A DNA stretch of 8,222 nucleotides from MGBC163016 sp964469815 (GTDB taxonomy: Bacteria > Actinomycetota > Coriobacteriia > Coriobacteriales > Eggerthellaceae): NCBI GenBank assembly GCA_964469815.1, contig CAYXZC010000069.1:1-8222 (forward strand), written 5' to 3'. A program made the translations under genes and the position numbers. Below the pieces are notes generated by a model. The model was not told the DNA's origin. It did not search any database and saw nothing but the letters and a program-made list of their open reading frames with translations. Below are positions 1 to 6,593 of the stretch, in pieces; the stretch's first letter is position 1, and the number at the start of each line of letters is the position of its first letter.

Positions 1-231
1 AGATCCATAGAGGGTGTCGATGTTGCATGCATATTGAAGGAGCAACCGGATTGCATACGCGGCAGCTTTCGTGCGAAGGGTGATACGGATGTAGCCGCGA
101 TAGCAAGAGAGTTCGAAGGCGGTGGGCATAGGGCAGCTGCCGGATTCACCATGCACGAGGATCTGGTTCCCGCTTTAGCCATCATCACCAAGCGTTTGAG
201 CTCTATATTCGAAAGCGGATGCGCAAGATGA
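1..231 (+). CDS. nrnA: DHH/DHHA1 family phosphoesterase, C-terminal end (NrnA-like oligoribonuclease/pAp phosphatase)
   Basis: Only the last 76 residues are present; the reading frame is open from base 1, so the gene begins outside the window. The visible part is a DHHA1 domain: residues 40-49 of the fragment read GGGHRAAAGF, the glycine-rich substrate-binding loop of this family, preceded by a segment (IRGSFRAKG, then DVAAIAREF) that matches the usual approach to that loop. In known NrnA proteins this domain holds the nucleotide while an N-terminal DHH domain, not visible here, binds the catalytic Mn ions; they degrade very short RNAs and 3'-phosphoadenosine 5'-phosphate. The next gene, truB, starts inside its stop codon (ATGA), and nrnA-truB-ribF is a common bacterial order, which supports NrnA over RecJ or a cyclic-di-AMP phosphodiesterase. 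The exact substrate cannot be told from this fragment. Confidence 0.85.
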   Translation, partial: RSIEGVDVACILKEQPDCIRGSFRAKGDTDVAAIAREFEGGGHRAAAGFTMHEDLVPALAIITKRLSSIFESGCAR

Positions 232-1235
232 GAAGAGGCTCATCGGGATTATCCCTTCTCATAGGCATCGACAAGCCCGAGGGTGCAACTTCGCACGATA
301 TCGTCAATTCGGCCCGTCGGATATTCGATGAGAAGAGGGTGGGGCATGCCGGTACGCTCGATCCTCTTGCTACAGGAGTGCTCCCTATATTGGTCGGACC
401 GGCTACACGTCTTAGCGACTATCTTATGGGGCACGACAAGACCTACACCGCAACGATCCGTTTCGGCGCAGGAACGACCACAGATGATTCCTGTGGAACC
501 GTCATCAGAACCGCTGATATCCCTGCGGCTCTTCTTGATGAGGCCTTCGCAAGATCGTTCCTTTTCACCTTGATAGGCCAGCACGATCAGCTTCCACCAT
601 CATACAGCGCTATAAAGGTGAATGGGAAAAGGGCTTATAGCGAAGCTAGGCGTGGGAATGTCATAGACTTGATGCCACGTCGCATAGAGATCTTCGCGAC
701 CGATCTCGTCCGTATCGATACGGCGGGATTTCCGGAGCATCTTGATTGGATCGTCGATCTTAAGGTCTCGAAGGGGACATACATAAGATCCATTGCACGT
801 GATGCCGGGTTCGCCTTAGGGTGTCCGGCTCATATCGCTGCCTTGAGACGCACTAGAGTCGGCAACATCGATGTATCCGACTGCGTTGGATTGGATGCGC
901 TCGAAGAAGTGAAGGGCGGATGCGCGCTCGATCCCGTGAAGATCCTGGATCTTCCCTTTTGCTTCATAGACGGCGATCTGTCCAAGAAGCTCGACAATGG
1001 GCAGAGCATCAAGGTCGAAGATGTGGATTACCATAGGTATAAATCAACGCTGAACAATGTCTGCGCATGCACATCGGGGATAGTGGATATCGATGCTCCG
1101 ACAAGTGGCGACCAGCCCGTATCCGTCATATCACAGAACCGGCTAAAGGCCATATACCGCACGAATGACGATGCATCGAAGCTCGTGCCGGAGACTATAT
1201 TCCAGATCGGAGTGGAGCGCGGATATGTTATCTGA
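228..1235 (+). CDS. truB: tRNA pseudouridine(55) synthase TruB
   Basis: This enzyme converts uridine 55 in the T-loop of tRNAs to pseudouridine. The 335-residue protein has the family landmarks in order: the opening LLIGIDKPEGATSHD, the catalytic loop GHAGTLDPLATGVL with the nucleophile Asp at residue 45, the YSAIKVNGKRAY segment, and the KGTYIRSIARD motif at residues 182-192. The C-terminal third resembles the PUA-like tail that completes tRNA binding and is on the long side for the family. I chose the ATG at 228 because it overlaps the upstream stop codon as ATGA, the arrangement expected for coupled translation; an in-frame ATG at 219 would add only three residues and cannot be excluded. 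The 3' end overlaps ribF by 11 bases, so nrnA, truB and ribF are almost certainly one transcript. Confidence 0.96.
   Translation: MRRGSSGLSLLIGIDKPEGATSHDIVNSARRIFDEKRVGHAGTLDPLATGVLPILVGPATRLSDYLMGHDKTYTATIRFGAGTTTDDSCGTVIRTADIPAALLDEAFARSFLFTLIGQHDQLPPSYSAIKVNGKRAYSEARRGNVIDLMPRRIEIFATDLVRIDTAGFPEHLDWIVDLKVSKGTYIRSIARDAGFALGCPAHIAALRRTRVGNIDVSDCVGLDALEEVKGGCALDPVKILDLPFCFIDGDLSKKLDNGQSIKVEDVDYHRYKSTLNNVCACTSGIVDIDAPTSGDQPVSVISQNRLKAIYRTNDDASKLVPETIFQIGVERGYVI
1209..1217 (+). promoter_or_regulatory. Shine-Dalgarno site for ribF inside truB
   Basis: Two GGAG cores (1209-1212 and 1214-1217) lie within the last codons of truB; the second ends seven bases before the ATG at 1225. This spacing decides the ribF start: the longer frame from 1165 would add 20 residues that look like truB sequence read in another frame and lack family similarity. 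Confidence 0.65.
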
Positions 1236-2157
1236 TGGAAGACCTCATCTCGATAAGGGATGCTTGACCGGAGCCTATTGTGTGTTCGGTGTATTCGATG
1301 GGGCTCATCTTGGGCATCGTTTCATAATAGAGAAGACCAAAGAGAAAGCCTGTAAAGCAGGAAAGAGATCCTATATCATCACATTCGACACCGATCCGGA
1401 TGCTCTTTTCAAGCGATCTGGGTTCAAGAAGATAATGACGGATGAGGACAGGTTGCGCGCATTATCGGCGATGGGTACAGATGGCGTGGTTGTCCTTGAC
1501 TTCTCGAAGGTACGCGACCTTAGTGGCGAGGATTTCCTCGACAGGATCATCGCACCGAACATTCCCGACCAGATGGATGTCGGCTACGATCTGCGTTTCG
1601 GTAGGGGAGCCCGAAGCTCTCTTGATGATCTTGTTGCTTGGGGTCAAGATCACAGGATGAGAGTTGAAGGATGCGAGCTTTTGACCATGGACGGATCGCC
1701 CATCACCTCCACAAGGATAAGGGGTCTTTTGGCTAAAGGATGCATCCAGGATGCCAACGCGCTTTTGGGGCATCCTTACAGCATCAGCGGAGATGTGCTG
1801 CATGGGCGCGGTGAGGGTGCTTCGTTCGGCATCAAAACAGCTAACATGTCGATCCCTGAAGATGCTTTCATACTCAAAGAAGGTGTCTATGCAGCGATAG
1901 CCCATATCGAAGGCGAAGCATACAGAGCAGCGGTATCTGTCGGCGTATCCCCAACCTTTAAGGAGGAGTCCAGCGCGAACATAGAGGTCCATGTGCTCGA
2001 CTTTGATGGTGATATCTACGGCAAGAGGATCGAGGTCTCCTTCTTCGATAGGATGCGGGATATGATCAGATTCGATGATGTCGATGAGCTGATAGAGACC
2101 ATCAAGGAAGATATCGAGCATGTGAGGACATACCCTTTCCCAATATGTTCTCAATAG
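1225..2157 (+). CDS. ribF: Bifunctional riboflavin kinase / FAD synthetase RibF
   Basis: RibF phosphorylates riboflavin to FMN and then adenylates FMN to FAD, in the cytoplasm. The 310-residue length is normal for the family. The N-terminal adenylyltransferase domain shows GVFDGAHLGH (residues 22-31), the nucleotide-binding signature, and TSTRIR (161-166), the counterpart of the usual SSTRIR loop. After the LLGHPYSISGDVLHGRGEG linker comes the riboflavin kinase domain, with the TAN triplet at 205-207, GVYAA, SVGVSPTF and EVHVLDF, whose Glu254 matches the catalytic base. Two positions depart from the usual pattern: the kinase GFPTAN motif reads GIKTAN, with Lys204 replacing the common proline, and the adenylyltransferase FGxxxxG segment reads FGRGARSS. 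The Thr and Asn that bind Mg-ATP are kept, so I expect an active enzyme. It overlaps truB by 11 bases and ends inside a perfect hairpin. Confidence 0.94.
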   Translation: MLSDGRPHLDKGCLTGAYCVFGVFDGAHLGHRFIIEKTKEKACKAGKRSYIITFDTDPDALFKRSGFKKIMTDEDRLRALSAMGTDGVVVLDFSKVRDLSGEDFLDRIIAPNIPDQMDVGYDLRFGRGARSSLDDLVAWGQDHRMRVEGCELLTMDGSPITSTRIRGLLAKGCIQDANALLGHPYSISGDVLHGRGEGASFGIKTANMSIPEDAFILKEGVYAAIAHIEGEAYRAAVSVGVSPTFKEESSANIEVHVLDFDGDIYGKRIEVSFFDRMRDMIRFDDVDELIETIKEDIEHVRTYPFPICSQ

Positions 2158-2168
2158 AACATATTGGG
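2139..2168 (+). terminator. Perfect 13-bp hairpin spanning the ribF stop codon, probable terminator or processing element
   Basis: The arm CCCAATATGTTCT (2139-2151) is matched exactly by its inverse complement at 2156-2168, with a four-base loop CAAT. The ribF TAG stop (2155-2157) lies at the loop and the first bases of the right arm, so the left arm codes for the last residues of RibF. No run of T follows on either strand, so it is not a textbook intrinsic terminator. It sits between the ribF operon and the hppA promoter, where a terminator is expected, and its right arm ends 12 bases before the hppA -35 box. A symmetric binding site for a dimeric regulator is the main alternative. Confidence 0.55.
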
Positions 2169-2180
2169 TGAATCGAGCCT

Positions 2181-2208
2181 TTGACTTCACTATCTTTCTC
2201 TATATGAT
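2181..2208 (+). promoter_or_regulatory. Candidate sigma-70-type promoter for hppA
   Basis: TTGACT (2181-2186), five of six matches to the consensus -35, is followed after 16 bases by TATGAT (2203-2208), also five of six to the -10. GATAAT at 2206-2211 is an alternative -10 with a longer spacer of 19. A start near 2215 would give an untranslated leader of about 115 bases before hppA. I recognised no riboswitch in that leader; apart from short imperfect hairpins (for example GATGA/TCATC around 2260-2273) it holds only the ribosome-binding region. Confidence 0.6.
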
Positions 2209-2298
2209 AATGTGCCCTCTCATGTTGATTCGCGCGCTGATAGATTTTTCCAAGCAATCGATGATTATTCATCTAGAATGAGTTAAGCAAGATGCAGC

Positions 2299-2328
2299 CA
2301 AAGGAGAGCTGTGTCAAAGGAGGAATAA
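2299..2328 (+). promoter_or_regulatory. Tandem Shine-Dalgarno sites with a possible five-codon leader ORF before hppA
   Basis: CAAAGGAG occurs twice, at 2299-2306 and 2315-2322. The second copy extends to AAAGGAGGA (2316-2324), a near-perfect Shine-Dalgarno six bases before the hppA ATG at 2331, and it fixes that start. The first copy lies four bases before a GTG at 2311 that opens a frame of GTG TCA AAG GAG GAA and stops at TAA (2326-2328), two bases before the hppA ATG. Translation of this short frame would run across the hppA Shine-Dalgarno and stop beside its start, which would favour re-initiation. The strong second site is certain; the leader frame is inference. Confidence 0.5.
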
Positions 2329-2330
2329 GC

Positions 2331-4469
2331 ATGAGTACAGCAATCGCATGGATGGCACCGGTATGTGCCATCATCGGGATTCTGGTCGCTGCTTATCTCG
2401 GAAGATGGGTGATCTCCCAAGATCCCGGATCTTCCAAGATGAACGATCTGTCGATCAAGATCCAACAGGGAGCCAAAGCGTTCTTGATGAGCGAATACAA
2501 GCTCCTGGTCATCTTCATGTTAGTGGTCGCCATCATCATGGCCATAGCGCTTTCATGGATAACCGCCCTTGCTTTCATCACAGGCGGCGTGCTGTCTGCG
2601 GCAGCCGGCTATGTTGGAATGCATGTGGCAACGAGAGCCAATACGAGGACAGCCTATGCTGCTGAGACCTCTGTGGCAAAGGCATTGAACGTAAGCTTCA
2701 GAAGCGGCCTTACCATGGGTCTATGCGTGGCTTCCTTTGCCCTTCTGGGACTGTCGCTTTGGCTCATCCTTCTCGTATTCAGTGGGATAACCGGTTATGA
2801 CATCAATGGCGAGGTCATGCATTTGGCTCATGAGCATATCGGTATGGTGGAAGGATTCGCCACCGGTGCTTCAGCCGTAGCGCTCTTCGCCCGTGTAGGC
2901 GGCGGTATCTACACGAAAGCAGCCGATGTGGGCGCTGATCTTGTGGGCAAGGTAGAAGCGGGGATCCCAGAGGACGATCCGAGGAACCCGGCAACGATCG
3001 CTGACAACGTGGGTGACAACGTGGGCGATGTGGCTGGCATGGGAGCCGACCTATTCGAGAGCTACACAGGTTCTATCCTGGCTCCAACCATCCTTGCGGT
3101 CACATTCGGCGCGCTCGGCGGTTACTTCATAGGTGTCGATCTCATCTGGGCGATCGTGGTTCCTGTCGTTATCGCAGCATGCGGCATCATCACCTCTATC
3201 ATCGGGCTGTTCGCGGTTCGTGCCAAGGAAGGCGCCGACCTTCATAAGGCTTTGAACAGAGGAACGTATCTTGCTGCGGGCATAGAGATCATCGTCATAC
3301 TGTGCATATTCCTCATTTGGAACTCCATGGCAGTAGAAGCGCAGCCTGTATGGCTCTTCGGTTCTGTGATATGCGGCCTTGTGGCCGGCCTTGCCATCGG
3401 CAAGATCACGGAATACTTCTGCTCGGATCATCACAAACCGGTGCATAAGATCGCTGAGGCTGCCGAAACGGGGGCTGCAACCGTCATCATCGAAGGCATC
3501 GGCACAGGCATGCTCTCGACCATCGCTCCGATCATCTTGGTGGCGCTTGCCATCATAGGCGCTTTCTTCTTCGGGAACATGGCCTTTCCCGAGGCGGCAA
3601 CGGATAACGCCATCGCTGTCGGTCTGTTCGGTGTCGGATTGGCTGCAACGGGAATGCTCTCGAACACGGCTATAACCATCGGCGTTGATGCATATGGGCC
3701 TGTGGCTGATAATGCAGGCGGCATCGCTGAGATGGCAGGCCTTCCTGAGGAGGTGCGTGACCGTACTGACGCGCTCGATGCTGTCGGTAACACCACCGCG
3801 GCTATCGCCAAGGGTTTCGCTATCTCATCAGCAGGCCTCTCCGCTATATCCTTGTTCGTTTCGTTCCAGGCGACCATGCACAACTACATCCCGGAATTCG
3901 AGCTCTCGCTCACAGATCCGCTGATCGTTGCCGGTATCTTCATAGGTGCGATGATGCCGTTCATGTTCGCAGCTCTCACGATGGGCGCGGTCTCCCGTGC
4001 TGCACATGCTATGGTCGAAGAAGTTCGCAGGCAGTTCCGCGAGATCAAGGGTATTATGGAGTATGAGGCTGAGCCTGAATACGATAAGTGTGTGGCCATC
4101 TCCACCACATCTGCTCTCCATGAGATGATGACCCCCGGCATCATATCCATCGTGGTTCCGGTCGCTATCGGATGCATCGATCCGGCAATGCTCGGTGGGT
4201 TCCTTGCAGGTGCGGTATCCACGGGAATGCTGATGGCCATCTTCATGTCAAATGCCGGTGGTGCTTGGGACAATGCCAAGAAATACATCGAGCAAGGGCA
4301 TTTCGGCGGCAAGGGCAGCGAAGCTCATAAGGCTGCTGTCGTAGGCGATACGGTGGGCGATCCTTTCAAGGATACATCCGGCCCGTCCATGAACATCCTC
4401 ATCAATCTGATGACGATCGTGTCCCTTACGTTCTCGCCGCTGTTCATCATGATCCAATCCATGATCTGA
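2331..4469 (+). CDS. hppA: Membrane-bound ion-pumping pyrophosphatase, K+-dependent type
   Basis: This integral membrane enzyme splits pyrophosphate and moves H+ and/or Na+ across the cell membrane. At 712 residues with many hydrophobic helices it has the normal size for the family, which typically has 16 membrane helices. The active-site motifs are intact: the lysine/aspartate cluster KAADVGAD (K196, D199, D203), DDPRNPATIAD, the tandem DNVGDNVGD (D225, D229, D233), GADLFES (D240, E243), and the C-terminal GDTVGDPFKDTSGPS (672-686). GNTTAAIAKG at 486-495 has alanine where K+-independent enzymes carry lysine, so this is the K+-dependent subfamily. That subfamily contains H+, Na+ and dual pumps; Glu243 sits at the position found in Na+-PPases but does not settle the ion. 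The ATG at 2331 is chosen over one at 2292 because of the strong Shine-Dalgarno. rnhA follows after 38 bases, probably on the same transcript. Confidence 0.97.
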   Translation: MSTAIAWMAPVCAIIGILVAAYLGRWVISQDPGSSKMNDLSIKIQQGAKAFLMSEYKLLVIFMLVVAIIMAIALSWITALAFITGGVLSAAAGYVGMHVATRANTRTAYAAETSVAKALNVSFRSGLTMGLCVASFALLGLSLWLILLVFSGITGYDINGEVMHLAHEHIGMVEGFATGASAVALFARVGGGIYTKAADVGADLVGKVEAGIPEDDPRNPATIADNVGDNVGDVAGMGADLFESYTGSILAPTILAVTFGALGGYFIGVDLIWAIVVPVVIAACGIITSIIGLFAVRAKEGADLHKALNRGTYLAAGIEIIVILCIFLIWNSMAVEAQPVWLFGSVICGLVAGLAIGKITEYFCSDHHKPVHKIAEAAETGAATVIIEGIGTGMLSTIAPIILVALAIIGAFFFGNMAFPEAATDNAIAVGLFGVGLAATGMLSNTAITIGVDAYGPVADNAGGIAEMAGLPEEVRDRTDALDAVGNTTAAIAKGFAISSAGLSAISLFVSFQATMHNYIPEFELSLTDPLIVAGIFIGAMMPFMFAALTMGAVSRAAHAMVEEVRRQFREIKGIMEYEAEPEYDKCVAISTTSALHEMMTPGIISIVVPVAIGCIDPAMLGGFLAGAVSTGMLMAIFMSNAGGAWDNAKKYIEQGHFGGKGSEAHKAAVVGDTVGDPFKDTSGPSMNILINLMTIVSLTFSPLFIMIQSMI

Positions 4470-4507
4470 TCCTCATCGATCGCATCTGGCATATAGATAG
4501 GAATCCA

Positions 4508-5005
4508 TTGCGATTGAAGCATGTCGATATATATTCGGATGGCGCCGCTCGGGGAAACCCGGGACCTGGAGGCTACGGTGCCATCCTCAGCTTCACCTCG
4601 GAAGATGGATCGAAGTATGAAAAAGAACTCTCATGCGGTTATGCTTGCACGACGAATAACCGCATGGAGCTCTTGGGCGTCATAAGCGCTCTAGAAACCC
4701 TGAACCAGCCTTGCAGCGTCAGTGTGTACACGGATTCGAAGTATGTCGTGGATGCATTCAACCAGCATTGGATAGAGGGTTGGCTCAAACGAGGGTGGAA
4801 GAACTCGAAGAAGGAACCTGTGGCCAACATCGATCTTTGGCAAAGGCTCCTGAAAGCCAAATCGATCCACGAGGTCGAATTCAATTGGGTGAAAGGCCAC
4901 GCGGGGCATTCGGAGAATGAACGCTGTGATGAGCTTGCCACAAGGGCTGCCGATGGCGATGACCTTCTTGAGGACAGCGTCTACATCTCATCCAATTGTT
5001 CGTAA
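4508..5005 (+). CDS. rnhA: Ribonuclease HI
   Basis: RNase HI cuts the RNA strand of RNA-DNA hybrids, removing replication primers and R-loops. The 165-residue protein has all expected catalytic residues: Asp11 in IYSDGAARGNPGPGGYGA, Glu54 in TTNNRMELLGVISALE, Asp76 in VYTDSKYVVD, His131 in WVKGHAGHSENERCD and Asp141 at the end of that motif. The basic W-rich segment at 88-102 corresponds to the hybrid-binding handle of the E. coli enzyme. There is no in-frame ATG near the start; TTG at 4508 is preceded by AGGAA (4499-4503) at short spacing, and TTG at 4514 is an equally sensible start two residues shorter. It follows hppA by 38 bases with no visible terminator. Its last 25 bases overlap the end of the fumarase beta gene on the other strand. 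Confidence 0.95.
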   Translation: MRLKHVDIYSDGAARGNPGPGGYGAILSFTSEDGSKYEKELSCGYACTTNNRMELLGVISALETLNQPCSVSVYTDSKYVVDAFNQHWIEGWLKRGWKNSKKEPVANIDLWQRLLKAKSIHEVEFNWVKGHAGHSENERCDELATRAADGDDLLEDSVYISSNCS

Positions 5006-5526
5006 AGATCGTTTCCCTTCGCATCTATCTCAACATAGACCGGCAGATCATCGAGCACGATCCGTCTGAGCGCTTCAGTTCCCAAATCAGGCCAAGCTAT
5101 CAGCTCTTCGGATATGACATGCTCGGCAAGCAAGGCCGCAACTCCACCTATCGCCACGAAATACACGCTTCCGGTCTCTTCGCATGCGCTTCGAACCTCT
5201 TCGGATCGCTTCCCTTTGCCGATCATCGATACGATGCCGGCTCTGAGCATATCGGGCGTTGCGAAATCCATACGCGATGCCGTTGTTGGTCCTATAGCGC
5301 CGAATGGACGGCCAGCAGAGGCAGGAGTGGGGCCTGCATAGAAGAGGCTCTGCCCTGAAAGATCATAGGGAAGAGAGCCTTTTTCCTCTAAATACCGAAG
5401 AGCCCTTTGATGCCCTGCATCGCGCATGGTGTAGCACACCCCGCTCAATAGCACCTTTTGTCCAGCCTCAAGAACGCTTAGCTCCTCTTTGCTACACGGC
5501 AGTATGATCTTCTTGACATCATCCAT
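4981..5526 (-). CDS. Class I fumarate hydratase, beta (C-terminal) subunit
   Basis: This is the smaller half of a split iron-sulfur hydratase that interconverts fumarate and malate. At 181 residues it matches the usual beta-subunit length. Recognisable elements are LLSGVCYTMRDAGHQRAL (residues 27-44), FYAGPTPASAGRPFGAIGPT (62-81) continuing into TASRMD, the MIGKGKRS loop at 101-108 and AIGGVAALLA at 125-134; the GPTT-RMD region carries the conserved threonine and arginine of the family active site. I start it at the ATG at 5526 because AGGAGG (5534-5539) lies seven bases upstream; a longer frame to 5616 would merely re-read the alpha gene. The alpha gene ends 11 bases before this start. L-tartrate dehydratase beta is the close alternative, and paralogues cannot be separated by motif alone. 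The TAG stop lies within the convergent rnhA gene. Confidence 0.92.
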   Translation of the reverse strand: MDDVKKIILPCSKEELSVLEAGQKVLLSGVCYTMRDAGHQRALRYLEEKGSLPYDLSGQSLFYAGPTPASAGRPFGAIGPTTASRMDFATPDMLRAGIVSMIGKGKRSEEVRSACEETGSVYFVAIGGVAALLAEHVISEELIAWPDLGTEALRRIVLDDLPVYVEIDAKGNDLYEQLDEM

Positions 5527-5533
5527 CCCACAT

Positions 5534-5539
5534 CCTCCT
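5534..5539 (-). promoter_or_regulatory. Shine-Dalgarno of the fumarase beta gene, overlapping the alpha stop codon
   Basis: Read on the minus strand the sequence is TAGGAGG: the TAG that ends the alpha subunit (5538-5540) shares two bases with the AGGAGG that starts the beta subunit. A ribosome finishing alpha would expose or sit on this site, which suits equal synthesis of two partner subunits. Confidence 0.7.
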
Positions 5540-6443
5540 AAAACAGATCGATGCTCTTGGAGCGCATAGCGCAACAGCCCATGTTCACAGCCAAAGGAAG
5601 CGCTGCTATATGGCACGGTGCACTTTCGATATGAACCGCCAAGGCCGTCGGGTATCCGCCTAGCGCGGCCGGCCCTATGCCAAGAGAATTGATCCTATCC
5701 AATAGCTCGAGCTCGAATGCTGCCTTCTCATCGATCTCAGAGATGCTGCCGATAGGCCGCAACAGCGCATGCTTGGCCAGGCCAGCAACCTTATCGAAGG
5801 TAGAGCCTATGCCTATGCCCAAGACCAAAGGAGGACAAGCGTTCGCTGCTTTTTCTCTGACACAGGAGATCACCGCATCGATGATGCCATCCCGTCCTGA
5901 TCCGGGTGGGAGCATCACCACTTTCGAGGCATTGTCTGAACCGCCTCCTTTCAGCAAGACATGCAAAGTGGCTCCCTCTTCTTTGCGAAGCTTTATCTCA
6001 CAGAAAGCAGGGGTGTTATCTCCAGTGTTCCTGCGATCGAAGATCGCATCGAAGACCACGCTCATGCGAAGGGCGTTATCCTTGTAAGCTCTGGCTACAG
6101 CATCATCGACCTTTGAGAAGACTCCACCTGATATCTCGACATCAGGGCCTATCTCCAAGCAGACCCAAACGGTTCCGGTATCCTGGCATATCGGGACATG
6201 ATCGCATCTGGCTATGTCATCGTTTTCCAGAATGGTGCGCAGAACGTCGCAGGAACGCGATCCAAGCCCACCCATATCTTCGATGCAGCCGCCATCGAGC
6301 TTCTCTTGCAGGATCGTCTCTGCACATCGTCTGTAATCATCGCGAAGGGAGCATGATATCTCCGTGATGGAGTCATAGACGATATCGGCCACCATGTTCG
6401 GATCGATGGATCGCATCGAAATTGCTCTGTCCATTTCACCCAT
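5538..6443 (-). CDS. Class I fumarate hydratase, alpha (N-terminal, [4Fe-4S]) subunit
   Basis: This larger half of the split fumarase carries the oxygen-sensitive [4Fe-4S] cluster. Three cysteines fit the cluster ligands of the class: Cys86 in PICQDTGT, Cys203 in ANACPPLVLGIGIG, and Cys290 in AVNMGCCAMRS, spaced much as in E. coli FumA (Cys105, 224, 318). GDNTPAF (141-147) and GLAKHALLRPIG (221-232) are further family segments. The usual KGGGSEN reads KGGGSDN at 165-171, a mild change, and the third cysteine is followed by a second one. Length from 6443 is 301 residues. The start is uncertain: ATGs at 6443, 6434 and 6416 all lack a convincing Shine-Dalgarno, and the last would begin MRSIDPN, similar to many homologues. 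The related tartrate dehydratase alpha is possible, but the divergent malic enzyme gene favours fumarase. Confidence 0.92.
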   Translation of the reverse strand: MGEMDRAISMRSIDPNMVADIVYDSITEISCSLRDDYRRCAETILQEKLDGGCIEDMGGLGSRSCDVLRTILENDDIARCDHVPICQDTGTVWVCLEIGPDVEISGGVFSKVDDAVARAYKDNALRMSVVFDAIFDRRNTGDNTPAFCEIKLRKEEGATLHVLLKGGGSDNASKVVMLPPGSGRDGIIDAVISCVREKAANACPPLVLGIGIGSTFDKVAGLAKHALLRPIGSISEIDEKAAFELELLDRINSLGIGPAALGGYPTALAVHIESAPCHIAALPLAVNMGCCAMRSKSIDLF

Positions 6444-6593
6444 CCAATCGTTTCATCCGATGTGAACAATGCAATACTTTAAGTCTATTACAAAGCATCA
6501 TGATATAGGTAGAGTAAGAGAGCTTCATCATGCATATTAGTTGTAAAATGAATCAGTCGAATTAACGAAACCTAGTAGCACGGAGATATCAAG
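6444..6593. promoter_or_regulatory. Divergent control region between fumarase and malic enzyme genes
   Basis: This 150-base, AT-richer gap must hold the promoters for both directions. CATCATG occurs twice in direct orientation, at 6496-6502 and 6526-6532, exactly 30 bases apart (about three helical turns); the first copy lies in the perfect 8-base palindrome ATCATGAT (6497-6504). TAAAAT at 6544-6549 is a possible -10 box for the malic enzyme gene, though I see no good -35 upstream. I found no convincing minus-strand promoter for the fumarase. Both the operator and promoter readings are tentative. Confidence 0.35.

Noticed and set aside
1165..1224. Upstream extension of RibF by 20 residues
   Set aside because: It would overlap truB by 71 bases with no ribosome site or family similarity; GGAG seven bases before 1225 supports the shorter protein.
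1462..2190. A 242-codon open frame on the minus strand opposite ribF, ending across the hairpin
   Set aside because: It lies fully antisense to a well-supported RibF, shows no recognisable domain, and its composition looks like a mirror of the ribF codon pattern.
2225..2249. GC-rich CGCGCGC followed by TTTTT before hppA, considered as a rho-independent terminator
   Set aside because: The sequence before the T-run does not form a stable stem: apart from the short GCGCGC self-palindrome there are no matching arms.
2292..2330. Earlier in-frame ATG for hppA adding 13 residues
   Set aside because: No Shine-Dalgarno precedes it and the added residues are hydrophilic and unlike family N-termini, whereas AAAGGAGGA sits six bases before the ATG at 2331.
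3431..3883. A 150-codon minus-strand frame inside hppA
   Set aside because: It is rich in Ala, Pro, Ser and Met, as expected from reading conserved glycine/alanine-rich membrane helices backwards; the plus strand encodes intact catalytic motifs throughout.
5527..5616. Upstream extension of the fumarase beta subunit by 30 residues
   Set aside because: The extension overlaps the conserved C-terminus of the alpha subunit in another frame, and AGGAGG points to the ATG at 5526.
6212..6469. An 85-codon minus-strand frame running across the start of the fumarase alpha gene
   Set aside because: It re-reads the alpha gene in another frame and has no ribosome site or recognisable domain.
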